From Neobacillus mesonae (GTDB lineage: Bacteria; Bacillota; Bacilli; Bacillales; Cytobacillaceae): a stretch of 64,000 nucleotides of DNA. Positions 25,225 to 33,801 of the stretch are shown here, piece after piece. The translations under genes and the position numbers were made by a program. The notes under the pieces are model-generated. The model was not told where the DNA came from. It saw only the letters and a program-made list of their open reading frames with translations, and made no database searches. The DNA is taken from NCBI RefSeq assembly GCF_023715155.1, contig NZ_JAMBNQ010000004.1:124001-188000 (forward strand), given 5' to 3'. Position 1 is the stretch's first letter; every line of letters starts with the position of its first letter.

Positions 25225-27555
25225 TTAAATTTTACTTAAAGCTGTTTTTACATCCTCAGCTTCTAGTATTAATGCTTGTTCAAAAAGCTGTTCTTCTTGT
25301 AATACGGTAAGTTTCTCCATTAAACGGGCGGCTTGCGCTTGAATCATGGCATCTACCAAATTGGCAGCAAATCTGCCGTTTCCTTGAAATGATTCCTTTT
25401 CCATCGTCTTAAGGAGCAATTCCTTCGCATCTTCCGTGATTTTATATTGATAATTGTCTGCATAGGAGACCATAATTTGAAGCAATTCTTCCGAAGAATA
25501 ATCAGGAAAGAAAAAGAACTTTTTAAATCTGGAACGGAGTCCTGGGTTGCTTTCAAGCAGCCTGTCCATCTCATTTGGATAACCTGCTAGGACGACCACC
25601 AGATTTTCATTGTGCTTTGTCATTTCATCCACAAGAGTATCAATGACCTCCTTGCCAAAATCACCGGCTGTATGCCCAAGTAATGAGTAAGCCTCATCAA
25701 TAAATAGTACACCGCCTAAAGCTTCGCGGATCTTTTTCTTTGTTTTTCCGGCGGTCTGCCCGACATAGCCTGCCACAAAATCCGCGCGGCTCGTGACAAC
25801 TAAATGACCTCTTTTCAGGATCCCGCATTCCTTTAGCAGCTCTGCGTAAATTTTGGCAACAGTTGTTTTCCCTGTCCCCGGATTTCCAGTAAATACGGAA
25901 TGAAGCTGAATAGGTACTGTCGGAAGCCCTTTACTGCGCCGAAATTGCTGCATGTTAACAAAAGAAAACAGTGATTGCATTTCCGCTTTTAATGTCTCAA
26001 GCCCGATTAAACCGTTAAGCTGTTCCATTGGAGGTTCTGACTTGTTCTCTTGCTCTGATAAAAAATCCTCTTTTTCTAAAATCATAAAATCAACAATCTC
26101 TTGATTTCCTTCATTTTCCGATCCTTTTTTAAAAATCGCGTTTAAGACAATATTGCTGACCGTACGTGCATTTCCGAAGGTATCGTCAACCATTTCCTGC
26201 TCAAGGCGGTGATTGAGTTCAATCTTAGCCTCATCTGTTAAATAATAATCGTTATTGGCTGCAACCTTTTCTCCGATTTCAATTAATTCTTCGTTAGAGT
26301 AATTGGGTAAATGAATAAAGTTCGATTGTGGAAAACGGCTCCGCAGCCCTGGATTGGCATCTAAAAAGGTACGCATTTCTTCCGGATATCCGGCTAAAAA
26401 AACAGCAAACTTCCCGCCATATTCCTTTCCTGTCATAAGAGAAACCAGCGTATCAATCGCAGCTTGCCCGTAATCATTGCCGGTCTGCCCTTCCCGCTTT
26501 AAACTATAAGCTTCGTCTATAAACAACACACCGCCAAGTGAACGTTCGACGACGGTCCTTACATTTTCCTCAGTTTGACCAACGAAGGATCCGACCAGCT
26601 GGGCCCGGTTTGTTTCAATTACTTCCTCTTTCGGCAGCACGCCAAGCTCATGATAAATTTTCGCCATCAGCCGGGCTAATGTTGTTTTACCAGTGCCGGG
26701 ATTTCCGGTTAAAATCATATTTAAACTCAAATCGTCTTTTATGTTAAAGCCATATTCCTTACGCTGTTTCTGGTATTTTAGAAATCGGTAAAAATCTTTA
26801 ACCCGTTTTTTAACCAATTTCATGCCAACCATTTCATTCAGCTCATCCAAAGCGTTCTTAGCTGTAGAGGATTTTTCCTCTTCCGGCTCAATAAAAAGCT
26901 TTTCCCACATTTGTTTCATCTCTTCCACTTTGGACAAATGCTGTTTTAAATCCTCATAATAAACGGCAGTATGGAACACTCCGATAATCGACTGCTCATA
27001 TTCTTCAGCGGCTTTAAGCAAACTAGCTGTTTCATCAATAACGGATGAAAGCAGCTGGTATAGCTGCTGAAGTTTTTTGAATAAATCTTGGTCCGTCATA
27101 GACGAAGCAAGATCAACCATTGTTAGTAAATCATGAAGTTTTTCTTCGGTATCAGTCAAAAATTGCTGACAGATTTTTATGTATTCCTCGGCAACCGTCT
27201 TTTTAGCGGTACGGTTATCCGTTTCTCTCATGGCTGGAAAAGAAAGTGGTGCAAGAATGTTCTTTAACTCTTTCCAGTCTGAATGAATCATGATTTGCTT
27301 TGCCTTTTGATTCAGCGGGTTTAGCTTTACCGCTTTTTCAAGCCAGACATAGGCAAGAGAATCTTCTTTATTCCTATTGATTCTGGAACGGGCCGCGAGT
27401 GTCAGCAGGTTAGATAACAGAACTGGATTTGTTTCCTTGCTTATGAGAGTAATTAATTGATTTTCATTCGTTATAGTTCCGCTTTCCGCTAACTCTTTTT
27501 CCCATAACCGGATTTGATCCTGGGGTGCAGTTCTAATATTATTAGGTCGATTCAT
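25225..27555 (-). CDS. Double-AAA ATPase of the SpoVK/CbbX type
   Basis: 776 residues. The first 240 residues are helical and TPR-like (LAYVWLEKAVKLNPLNQKAK). Two AAA domains follow: the first with Walker A TGNPGTGKTTLAR (residues about 283-295) and Walker B VLFIDEAYSLKREG, the second with Walker A TGNPGTGKTTVAK (about 555) and the same Walker B followed by LLGHTAGDFG. Both have NPGLRSRF arginine fingers and VGQT pore-type loops, so both look active. B. subtilis SpoVK has only one such domain in 322 residues. CbbX-type ATPases remodel protein complexes; a sporulation role is inferred from neighbours only. Confidence 0.88.
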   Translation of the reverse strand: MNRPNNIRTAPQDQIRLWEKELAESGTITNENQLITLISKETNPVLLSNLLTLAARSRINRNKEDSLAYVWLEKAVKLNPLNQKAKQIMIHSDWKELKNILAPLSFPAMRETDNRTAKKTVAEEYIKICQQFLTDTEEKLHDLLTMVDLASSMTDQDLFKKLQQLYQLLSSVIDETASLLKAAEEYEQSIIGVFHTAVYYEDLKQHLSKVEEMKQMWEKLFIEPEEEKSSTAKNALDELNEMVGMKLVKKRVKDFYRFLKYQKQRKEYGFNIKDDLSLNMILTGNPGTGKTTLARLMAKIYHELGVLPKEEVIETNRAQLVGSFVGQTEENVRTVVERSLGGVLFIDEAYSLKREGQTGNDYGQAAIDTLVSLMTGKEYGGKFAVFLAGYPEEMRTFLDANPGLRSRFPQSNFIHLPNYSNEELIEIGEKVAANNDYYLTDEAKIELNHRLEQEMVDDTFGNARTVSNIVLNAIFKKGSENEGNQEIVDFMILEKEDFLSEQENKSEPPMEQLNGLIGLETLKAEMQSLFSFVNMQQFRRSKGLPTVPIQLHSVFTGNPGTGKTTVAKIYAELLKECGILKRGHLVVTSRADFVAGYVGQTAGKTKKKIREALGGVLFIDEAYSLLGHTAGDFGKEVIDTLVDEMTKHNENLVVVLAGYPNEMDRLLESNPGLRSRFKKFFFFPDYSSEELLQIMVSYADNYQYKITEDAKELLLKTMEKESFQGNGRFAANLVDAMIQAQAARLMEKLTVLQEEQLFEQALILEAEDVKTALSKI

Positions 27556-27654
27556 GGTATCACATCACTTTAAAAAATTCCCTTCTATCTTACCATAAGA
27601 AATATATTGATACTAAGCAAAAGACGCAGGCTGATTGGTAGATTCCTTTGATTA

Positions 27655-27897
27655 AGGACAGGTTGCTTATTCAGATTGCTGATTTTTTTCGCTAAACGCC
27701 TTGTTAAAGGCAGTTTGACTTTACTGCTTGCTGATTTTGTCTTTAAGATGCCTTATTAAAGACAGGTTTCCCTTGATGCTAGCCGGTTTTGTCTTTAAGA
27801 CGCTTTATTAAAGACAAGTTTCCCTTACAGATTGCCGGTTTTGTCTTTAGGACGCCTTATTAAAGACAGACTGTCGGTTTTGTCTTTAAGACCTTTT
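27655..27897. repeat. Array of TGTCTTTAA/TTAAAGACA hairpins
   Basis: The unit TTTTGTCTTTAAGAyGCCTTATTAA then AGACAGGTTTCCCTT recurs at about 27734, 27786, 27839 and 27877, with degenerate versions upstream from 27655. The period is 52-53 bases and shorter for the last. Each unit is an inverted repeat, TGTCTTTAA - 9 bases - TTAAAGACA. The array is non-coding, between the AAA gene and tlp. Confidence 0.7.
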
Positions 27898-27940
27898 TTA
27901 ACACGGCTTTCATTTCATCCTGCCAGTTTTTATATAAAAA

Positions 27941-27969
27941 TAAGGACCTGTCCATAGGGCGGGTCCTTA
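27941..27969 (-). terminator. Rho-independent terminator of tlp
   Basis: TAAGGACC (27941-27948) pairs with GGTCCTTA (27962-27969); on the minus strand TTTTTATA follows. The tlp stop is 14 bases upstream of the stem. Confidence 0.8.
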
Positions 27970-27982
27970 AGTCATTGAGATT

Positions 27983-28222
27983 CTAGCCTTGCGTATTATT
28001 GTTGGAGTTTGCTTCATCCTTGATTTCACTGCGGAAGGATTCGATACTTTCACGTCGGCGCTCATTTTTTGCCTGGATTTGCTGGCGCTGTGTATCACTA
28101 TCTGTAAAGTCTAATGATTCCTCGGCTGCTTCCATGTTTTCGATTGTATGGTGTATCATGGATTGCAGTTTTTCCACGTTATCACTACGGTCATCTGGTT
28201 TTGGTTTGTTGTTATAAGCCAT
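27983..28222 (-). CDS. tlp: Thioredoxin-like small acid-soluble spore protein Tlp
   Basis: 79 residues, MAYNNKPKPDDRSDNVEKLQ then MIHHTIENMEAAEESLDFT and KNERRRESIESFRSEIKDEA, matching the Tlp spore protein family in length and motifs. Tlp is made in the forespore. The start was set at ATG 28222, 9 bases from AGGAGG; a longer reading frame upstream has no support. It follows sspN in the same direction, as in B. subtilis sspN-tlp. Confidence 0.93.
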   Translation of the reverse strand: MAYNNKPKPDDRSDNVEKLQSMIHHTIENMEAAEESLDFTDSDTQRQQIQAKNERRRESIESFRSEIKDEANSNNNTQG

Positions 28223-28351
28223 AACATAATTCCTCCTAACAATTGTACTTGGTACAGATATAGTTTGTATCGAAGCCGGGAAATTATCATTAGAAAAAAA
28301 TAGAAGTGCGAAAATGAAAAATAAAAGACCCATCAGCTGCTTATGCCAATG

Positions 28352-28480
28352 GATCTTACCTATTTCCAGCTCCAGCGACTAGTCCCCCCGAGGTCGTCAA
28401 GCAGGTTAAAGAATAACCTACTTGCCCTCTCGACTTGTGCTAGGCAGGGCATAGTAAGTCGCTTTTGCTTTTCTAATTTT
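28352..28480. repeat. Intergenic CCAGCTCCAGCG-type repeat with a hairpin
   Basis: The stretch begins CCAGCTCCAGCGACTAGTCC, continues with GAGGTCGTC, and contains AAGCAGGTT / AACCTACTTG as a hairpin before GCTAGGCAGGGC and AAGTCGCTTTTGCTTTTC. A dispersed Bacillaceae repeat of the form CTAGCTCCAGCGCCTAG ... GCTTTTC has the same opening and ending; its function is unknown. It sits just after sspN. Confidence 0.5.
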
Positions 28481-28619
28481 ATTCACCTTTTGTTTGCATT
28501 ACTTGAGCATGTTCACCAGATTTGTCTTGCATTTGTTTACCCTTATTTCCACCGAAACTATGTGGCTGTGTTCCAATATGATTTGGTCTAAAGTGTTTAG
28601 TTTGATACCCTTTACCCAT
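28479..28619 (-). CDS. sspN: Small acid-soluble spore protein N
   Basis: 46 residues: [20 protein letters not shown], a Gly/Lys stretch, then [14 protein letters not shown]. The C-terminal QTKGE and the PNHIGT motif are those of SspN. The gene is upstream of tlp as in B. subtilis. It is a minor forespore-expressed protein. It is too short for ordinary ORF lists. The start codon is ATG 28617-28619, with AAGGGGGGAT upstream. Confidence 0.88.
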   Translation of the reverse strand: MGKGYQTKHFRPNHIGTQPHSFGGNKGKQMQDKSGEHAQVMQTKGE

Positions 28620-28688
28620 GATTTAATCCCCCCTTAGTAACATTCTGTCCCAAAAAGGAGAAACCATGAATGGTAATCTTTTGTGATA

Positions 28689-28820
28689 TTATTCAGCTTT
28701 ACCAAGACGTTTTTGCTCTAAACGTTGTTCGATTTTTTCTAACGCAGCACTGTCTTTTAAAAGCTGGGATTTATTTTCAGAAACTAATTCCGAAAAGGAA
28801 CGTTTTCTAGGTCTTCTCAT
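28689..28820 (-). CDS. FbpB-family small basic protein
   Basis: 43 residues, MRRPRKRSFSELVSENKSQL then LKDSAALEKIEQRLEQKRLG. This matches the FbpB family (RSFEELVxENKxxLLxDxxALEKIExRLE). In B. subtilis, FbpB is a Fur-regulated small protein helping the iron-sparing sRNA FsrA. No convincing Fur box was seen upstream here, so iron control is open. The ribosome site GGAAGG precedes ATG 28820. Confidence 0.85.
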   Translation of the reverse strand: MRRPRKRSFSELVSENKSQLLKDSAALEKIEQRLEQKRLGKAE

Positions 28821-28948
28821 GTCTATCACCTTCCTTACTAACTATTGTATCAGCTATTATTACCAACTACGCTTTTAATTATTACAACTTTTTGAAAATT
28901 AAATCCCTTTTTTATGTTGAAAACCTTTTTAGCGGTGTATAAAAGAAA

Positions 28949-28973
28949 AAACGCTGATCCAGTGTCAGCGTTT
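28949..28973 (-). terminator. Rho-independent terminator of the thioredoxin-like gene
   Basis: AAACGCTGA (28949-28957) pairs with TCAGCGTTT (28965-28973); on the minus strand TTTTTTCTTTTAT follows. The gene stop is 7 bases away. Confidence 0.85.
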
Positions 28974-28979
28974 AAAGAT

Positions 28980-29519
28980 TTATTTAAGTTTACTCATATA
29001 ATCCTTCATATCTTCAAGCTTCATCGTACCAACAAATTTATTTTGAATAACCCCTTTGCTATCAATAAAATAAGTGGTCGGAATGGATATAACTTGGTAT
29101 GAGGTGTTTACCGCATCCTCGGCATCCAATAGGACTGGAAAAGTAATCTTATATTTGTCAACAAACTCTTGGACCTTTAATTGCGGATCAATATTTACAG
29201 CAAGAATCATTGTATCTTTATCAATAGTATTGGAATACTCCTCCATTGCCGGCATCTCTTCTTTACAAGGTCCACACCATGTTGCCCAAAAGTTCAGCAT
29301 AATTTTTTTTCCTTTTAAATCTGAAAGTTTTACACTATCCCCAGTTAAAGTCTTTAATTCAAAATCGGGAGCCTTAGCACCAATTGTCAATGAGGTTTTA
29401 TTGGCTGAGGCCTCTTCTGCTGTATCAGGCTGTTTATCAGTCTTTTTATCCACTGCCTGTACAATTGCTACGGTAAGTAAAGCAATGAGGACAACAGCAG
29501 CAATTACCTTTTTGATCAT
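28980..29519 (-). CDS. Membrane-anchored thiol-disulfide oxidoreductase (YneN/ResA-like)
   Basis: 179 residues: an N-terminal signal anchor (VIAAVVLIALLTVAIVQAV), a 30-residue linker and a TlpA/ResA-like thioredoxin domain with FWATWCGPCKEEMPAMEEY as active site, then cis-Pro in ISIPTTYFIDSKG. It acts outside the membrane in thiol exchange, for example in cytochrome c maturation or spore coat/cortex assembly. The position next to sspN/tlp and aconitase matches yneN of B. subtilis. Both active Cys are present (no Sec). Confidence 0.88.
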   Translation of the reverse strand: MIKKVIAAVVLIALLTVAIVQAVDKKTDKQPDTAEEASANKTSLTIGAKAPDFELKTLTGDSVKLSDLKGKKIMLNFWATWCGPCKEEMPAMEEYSNTIDKDTMILAVNIDPQLKVQEFVDKYKITFPVLLDAEDAVNTSYQVISIPTTYFIDSKGVIQNKFVGTMKLEDMKDYMSKLK

Positions 29520-29619
29520 CCCGAATCCTCTCCTTCAAATCATAATCGCTATAGTTGATTTTACACTATAAACTAAGGTAAAACAAAAATGTAATTTGCC
29601 GATTCTGTGAAAAATTAAT

Positions 29620-29940
29620 GAGAAAAGATAAAGCCCCCTTCGTAGTGCACAGCCTTTTCCTGAGATGAATGTTCTTAGTCCTTTAAGTTCAATCCTGACA
29701 AAACAAATGTTCTTGATGGTTAAAATGCCGTCTTTTTACTTTTAGTGTCTAAATGATTGTTTGAATCTGGACCTGTTTAAAGCAAACGCCAGCACAGATT
29801 ACTCCAGGAGGTTATTCAGAATGAAAAACTGGCTAGGCCCACGTCGGAAGTGATTCCTTTCTGTGATGCTAATACTGCTAATACTCACGAATCTTCCTTG
29901 TAGAGCTGGATAACTTTCGAAGTCGAGAACATCTAAATTC
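29620..29940. other. Gene-free region with an interrupted short ORF
   Basis: There is no full gene. At 29821 an ATG with a strong AGGAGG (29806-29811, 9-base spacing) opens MKNWLGPRRK and meets TGA at 29851-29853. Read through, the same frame continues FLSVMLILLILTNLPCRAG before TAA, resembling a positively charged signal peptide. This is probably the start of a truncated or mutated exported-protein gene; no SECIS-like hairpin with a clear stem was seen after the TGA. Confidence 0.3.
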
Positions 29941-29950
29941 TTATATTAAA

Positions 29951-29980
29951 AAACACCATGCAAATCAATGCATGGTGTTT
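29951..29980 (-). terminator. Rho-independent terminator of aconitase
   Basis: AAACACCATGCA (29951-29962) pairs perfectly with TGCATGGTGTTT (29969-29980) around a 6-base loop; on the minus strand TTTAATATAAG follows. Confidence 0.9.
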
Positions 29981-29994
29981 CCTTAAAAACTAAA

Positions 29995-32700
29995 TTAGGC
30001 TTGTAATCTTTCACGAAGAACCATTTGTAAGATACCGCCATGACGATAGTAGTCAATTTCAACTTCTGAATCGAAACGAACAACTGCTTCGAATTCTTTC
30101 TTATTGCCGTTTTCGTCAACCGCAGTTACTTTTACAAGGTCATGTGGTTTAACATTTTCGTCAACTTGGACTTCGAATGTTTCTTTACCAGTTAAACCAA
30201 GTGTTTCAGCATTCTCGCCTTCTTTAAATTGAAGTGGAAGAACACCCATTAACACAAGATTTGAACGGTGAATACGCTCAAAGCTTTCAGCAAGTACAGT
30301 CTTAATACCTAAAAGGTTCGTACCTTTTGCCGCCCAGTCACGAGAAGAACCCATTCCGTAATCTTTACCTGCAACAACCATTAAGCCAGTGCCATTTTCT
30401 TTATACTTCATGCATGCATCGTAAATGGACATAACTTCGTTCGTTGGCCAGAAAGTAGTATAACCGCCTTCTGTTCCAGGTGCAATTTGGTTACGGATAC
30501 GGATGTTTGCAAATGTACCGCGCATCATAACTTCGTGGTTACCACGGCGTGAACCGTAAGAGTTGAAGTCACGAGGCTGTACGCCGCGCTCTAATAAATA
30601 TTTTCCAGCTGGAGTATTTTTACCAATTGCTCCTGCAGGTGAAATATGGTCAGTTGTGACAGAGTCGCCGAATTTGCCGACAATACGTAAGCCGGATAAT
30701 GGTTCAACTTTTCCAGGCTCTTTTGATAGGCCTTCAAAGAATGGAGGATTCTGAATATAAGTTGAGTCAACATCCCAGTTGTATAATGGCTCATTGCTTG
30801 TTTTGATTTCGTTCCAACGCTCATTATCACCAAATACATTTTCGTATTCTTTACGGAATAATTCCGGTGTAACTGTGCGTTTCACAACATCATTAACATC
30901 AGCAGTTGATGGCCAAATGTCTTTAAAGAATACATCGTTTCCGTCTTTATCTTTTCCTACTGGCTCAGAAGCAAAATCAATGTTCACAGACCCAGCTAGT
31001 GCGTAAGTAACGACTAAAGGCGGTGAAGCAAGATAGTTTGCTTTTACAAGCGGATGAATACGTCCTTCAAAGTTACGGTTACCAGATAGAACAGATGTAA
31101 CGAGAAGATCGTTTTCTGCAATTGTTTTTTCAATTTCTTCTTTTAATGGACCAGAGTTACCAATACATGTTGTACATCCGTAACCAACTAGGTTAAAACC
31201 GAGCTGCTCAAGATATGGAAGTAATCCGGAATCACGAAGGTATCCGGTAACAACTTTAGATCCTGGTGCCAAAGATGTTTTAACAAATTTAGGCACTTCC
31301 ATTCCAAGTTCAACTGCCTTTTTCGCAACAAGGCCGGCAGCCACAAGAACATATGGGTTAGAAGTGTTGGTACAGCTTGTAATAGCCGCAATCGCAACTG
31401 CACCAGTTTTGATTTCAGTTTCGTCGCCATTGTTGAACTTAATCGTTGCAGACTTTTCAAGTTCAGCTGGCTCAAAACCGAAACCTTGGTTTCCAGCAGG
31501 AGCTGAAACAGCTTTTACGAATTCTTCTTTCATTTTTGAAAGTGGAATTAAATCTTGCGGACGCTTAGGACCAGAAAGATTTGCTTCGATTTCAGCTAGG
31601 TTAATTTCAACTACATCTGTATAAACTGGCTCTTCAGATGGATTGAAGAATAAGCCGTTTGCTTTGCAATATTGTTCTACTACTTTAATCTGCTCTTCAT
31701 CACGTCCAGTCAGGCGTAAGTATGCAAGTGATTCTTCATCAATTGGGAAGAAACCGCAAGTTGCACCATATTCAGGAGCCATGTTAGCAATTGTAGCACG
31801 GTCTGCAAGCGGAAGTGTTGGTACGCCAGGTCCGAAATATTCTACAAATTTACCTACTACACCATGCTTACGAAGAACTTGAGTTACTTTTAATGCAAGG
31901 TCAGTAGCAGTAGCACCATTTGGAAGTTCGCCGATTAATTTAACTCCGACAACTTCTGGTACAGGGAAATAGGAAGGCTGTCCAAGCATTCCTGCTTCTG
32001 CTTCAATACCGCCCACGCCCCAGCCAAGAACACCAAGACCATTGATCATAGTTGTATGAGAGTCAGTACCTACTAAAGTATCTGGATAAGTTTCAAGTTC
32101 ACCTTCCACATCAGCCACATGAACAACATCAGCTAGAAATTCAAGGTTAACTTGGTGAACGATACCAGTTGCAGGCGGAACAGCACGATAGTTGTTAAAT
32201 GCTTTTTGTGCCCAGCTTAAGAATTGGTAACGCTCTGCATTACGTTGGAATTCAAAATCCATGTTCACTTTCAATGCATTATCTGATCCATATGCATCAA
32301 CTTGAACAGAGTGGTCAATAACAAGATCAACTGTTTTTTCAGGATTAATTTTGTCAGGATCGCCGCCAAGATCAGCCATTGCTTTTCTTAGAGAAGCAAG
32401 GTCAACAACTGCTGGCACACCTGTGAAGTCCTGAAGAATGACACGAGATGGTTTAAATGGAACATCAACTTCTTTCAATTCAGAAGTTCCCCATTTTGCT
32501 AAATTTTCAACATGCTCTTTTGTAATAACACGTCCATCGTACTGACGAAGGACAGATTCAAGCAATACTTTTACGGAATATGGCAGTTTAGATACTTTGC
32601 CAATGCCTGCTTCTTCTAATGCGTTTAAACGGTAATAATGATAGCTTTTTCCGTTTACGTCAAAGGAAGAACGCGCATTAAATACATCGTTTTTCACCAT
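29995..32700 (-). CDS. acnA: Aconitate hydratase A
   Basis: 901 residues, full length for the AcnA/CitB/IRP1 group. The enzyme interconverts citrate and isocitrate in the TCA cycle; in Bacillus it also binds RNA under iron limitation. [4Fe-4S] cysteines are seen in [11 protein letters not shown] and [12 protein letters not shown], and the C-terminal swivel domain has the [14 protein letters not shown] active-site loop. [20 protein letters not shown] is the aconitase signature. The promoter region carries a CcpC-type dyad at 32830-32844, consistent with citrate control. Single gene with a strong terminator. Confidence 0.97.
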   Translation of the reverse strand: MVKNDVFNARSSFDVNGKSYHYYRLNALEEAGIGKVSKLPYSVKVLLESVLRQYDGRVITKEHVENLAKWGTSELKEVDVPFKPSRVILQDFTGVPAVVDLASLRKAMADLGGDPDKINPEKTVDLVIDHSVQVDAYGSDNALKVNMDFEFQRNAERYQFLSWAQKAFNNYRAVPPATGIVHQVNLEFLADVVHVADVEGELETYPDTLVGTDSHTTMINGLGVLGWGVGGIEAEAGMLGQPSYFPVPEVVGVKLIGELPNGATATDLALKVTQVLRKHGVVGKFVEYFGPGVPTLPLADRATIANMAPEYGATCGFFPIDEESLAYLRLTGRDEEQIKVVEQYCKANGLFFNPSEEPVYTDVVEINLAEIEANLSGPKRPQDLIPLSKMKEEFVKAVSAPAGNQGFGFEPAELEKSATIKFNNGDETEIKTGAVAIAAITSCTNTSNPYVLVAAGLVAKKAVELGMEVPKFVKTSLAPGSKVVTGYLRDSGLLPYLEQLGFNLVGYGCTTCIGNSGPLKEEIEKTIAENDLLVTSVLSGNRNFEGRIHPLVKANYLASPPLVVTYALAGSVNIDFASEPVGKDKDGNDVFFKDIWPSTADVNDVVKRTVTPELFRKEYENVFGDNERWNEIKTSNEPLYNWDVDSTYIQNPPFFEGLSKEPGKVEPLSGLRIVGKFGDSVTTDHISPAGAIGKNTPAGKYLLERGVQPRDFNSYGSRRGNHEVMMRGTFANIRIRNQIAPGTEGGYTTFWPTNEVMSIYDACMKYKENGTGLMVVAGKDYGMGSSRDWAAKGTNLLGIKTVLAESFERIHRSNLVLMGVLPLQFKEGENAETLGLTGKETFEVQVDENVKPHDLVKVTAVDENGNKKEFEAVVRFDSEVEIDYYRHGGILQMVLRERLQA

Positions 32701-32777
32701 AAAAAAACTCCCCCTTACTCGACATTAAAAAACATAGTTTTACAAATAATCGATATTTCCATCTTAGTTTCACTCTT

Positions 32778-32844
32778 ATCTTAATACAAGCGATTACATA
32801 AGTAAATAACAAGAAAGTTATTGTTCTTGATAAGTTTTTCTTAT
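32778..32844 (-). promoter_or_regulatory. acnA promoter with a CcpC-type dyad and half-site
   Basis: On the minus strand TTTACT (32801-32806) and TAAGAT (32778-32783) are 17 bases apart. ATAA-GTTTTTC-TTAT at 32830-32844 is centred about 66 bases upstream of the predicted start, and a TTAT half-site (32798-32801) lies near -27. This is the arrangement known for CcpC repression of aconitase in B. subtilis. Confidence 0.6.
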
Positions 32845-33008
32845 TGAATTATATGTAACCCATTCAGAAAATTTAGAAACCCGCGAATCTCCATATGTAT
32901 AAAATGAGCAAAAGATGAAGAATTATCTTTTTTATTATGTCAAAAAACTTTTTATTTGTCATTAATTTTGTATCAAAGGAAATAGTAAAAATATAGGAGG
33001 TGATGGGG

Positions 33009-33158
33009 ATGGCAAAACGTAAAGCAAATCATGTAATCCCAGGAATGAATAATGCAAAAGCACAAGGAAATGGTGCCGGATATCATGAGGAAATGGCAAA
33101 TGAGCCGTTAACAGAAATGGAGAAGCGCAATAATAAAAAGCGGAAGAAAAATCAGTAA
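33009..33158 (+). CDS. sspO: Small acid-soluble spore protein O
   Basis: 49 residues: [35 protein letters not shown] and [12 protein letters not shown]. This agrees with SspO (CotK) of B. subtilis throughout. The position beside aconitase is conserved. The ATG at 33009 is 8 bases after GGAGG; an in-frame ATG at 33003 is too close to it. The gene is too short for ordinary ORF detection and is expected to be forespore-expressed. Confidence 0.93.
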   Translation: MAKRKANHVIPGMNNAKAQGNGAGYHEEMANEPLTEMEKRNNKKRKKNQ

Positions 33159-33173
33159 TAGATGGAAAATGAG

Positions 33174-33194
33174 GGGTCCCCAGCATGAGGACCC
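33174..33194. terminator. Terminator between sspO and the coiled-coil gene
   Basis: GGGTCC (33174-33179, with an extra G outside) pairs with GGACCC (33189-33194), followed on the plus strand by TTTTTT. Confidence 0.75.
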
Positions 33195-33248
33195 TTTTTT
33201 CGTCATTTAGTAAATCCAGCATAAGCGCATGGAAAGTGCCTGCGCTCT

Positions 33249-33539
33249 TTATTCACCTTGATTAACTTCTGTAACCATTTGCTGCAGATCTTGTTGGAAA
33301 CGTTCTAATTGTTCACGTTGCTTTTCTGAGGCTACTTCTAAAGCATTTTCAATTTGCTGATAGGCTTCATTCACTTCATTTTTTAAATGCTTTAATTGAT
33401 GGCCATAATTGGCATTATCACTAACAATGGTTTCAAATAGGCCTTGTGCATCCTCAAATCCTTGCTGTGCGGCTTGAAAAGCTTCCTGTTTGTTTTTATT
33501 ATAAGGATTTCTTTGTGTCACTGGTTCTTCCTCCTTCAT
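33249..33539 (-). CDS. Small coiled-coil protein, probably spore-related
   Basis: 96 residues, hydrophilic and almost wholly helical, with heptad-like patterns (NEVNEAYQQIENALEVASEK, then QLERFQQDLQQMVTEVNQGE). There is no signal or membrane segment. It reads against the flanking sspO and sspP. AGGAGG-like sequence (GAGGAAGAA) is near the start. It has no recognised family; a spore or stress role is guessed from the neighbours. Confidence 0.6.
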   Translation of the reverse strand: MKEEEPVTQRNPYNKNKQEAFQAAQQGFEDAQGLFETIVSDNANYGHQLKHLKNEVNEAYQQIENALEVASEKQREQLERFQQDLQQMVTEVNQGE

Positions 33540-33632
33540 TTTTGTTTACCCTTTAAATTGTACAAACGAGAAAAAAATATTCAGCATAAAAAAGGGTATT
33601 GATTGCATCCTAACAAATGAGGAGGGATGAAA

Positions 33633-33773
33633 ATGACAAACAAAAACGACGGAACCGATATGCGAAGAAATTCACCAAAACTATCAGGTCAGCAAGAACC
33701 TCTCAGCGGATCAAAAAAAGTAAAAAACCGCAACCATACTAGAGCAAAGCATAATTCGGGTCATGATATGTAA
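33633..33773 (+). CDS. sspP: Small acid-soluble spore protein P
   Basis: 46 residues: [20 protein letters not shown], then [20 protein letters not shown] and NSGHDM. This is nearly the B. subtilis SspP (CotL) sequence, especially [16 protein letters not shown]. The start is ATG 33633 with GGAGGG 6 bases upstream. It is separated from sspO by a gene reading the other way, whereas in B. subtilis the two are adjacent. It is forespore-specific by family knowledge. Confidence 0.92.
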   Translation: MTNKNDGTDMRRNSPKLSGQQEPLSGSKKVKNRNHTRAKHNSGHDM

Positions 33774-33799
33774 AGAATCGGCGATTACAGCCGATTCTT
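33773..33799. terminator. Bidirectional terminator between sspP and selA
   Basis: AAGAATCGGC (33773-33782) pairs perfectly with GCCGATTCTT (33790-33799); TTTT follows on the plus strand and T-rich sequence precedes it for the minus strand gene selA, which ends at 33802. Confidence 0.82.
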
Positions 33800-33801
33800 T
33801 T

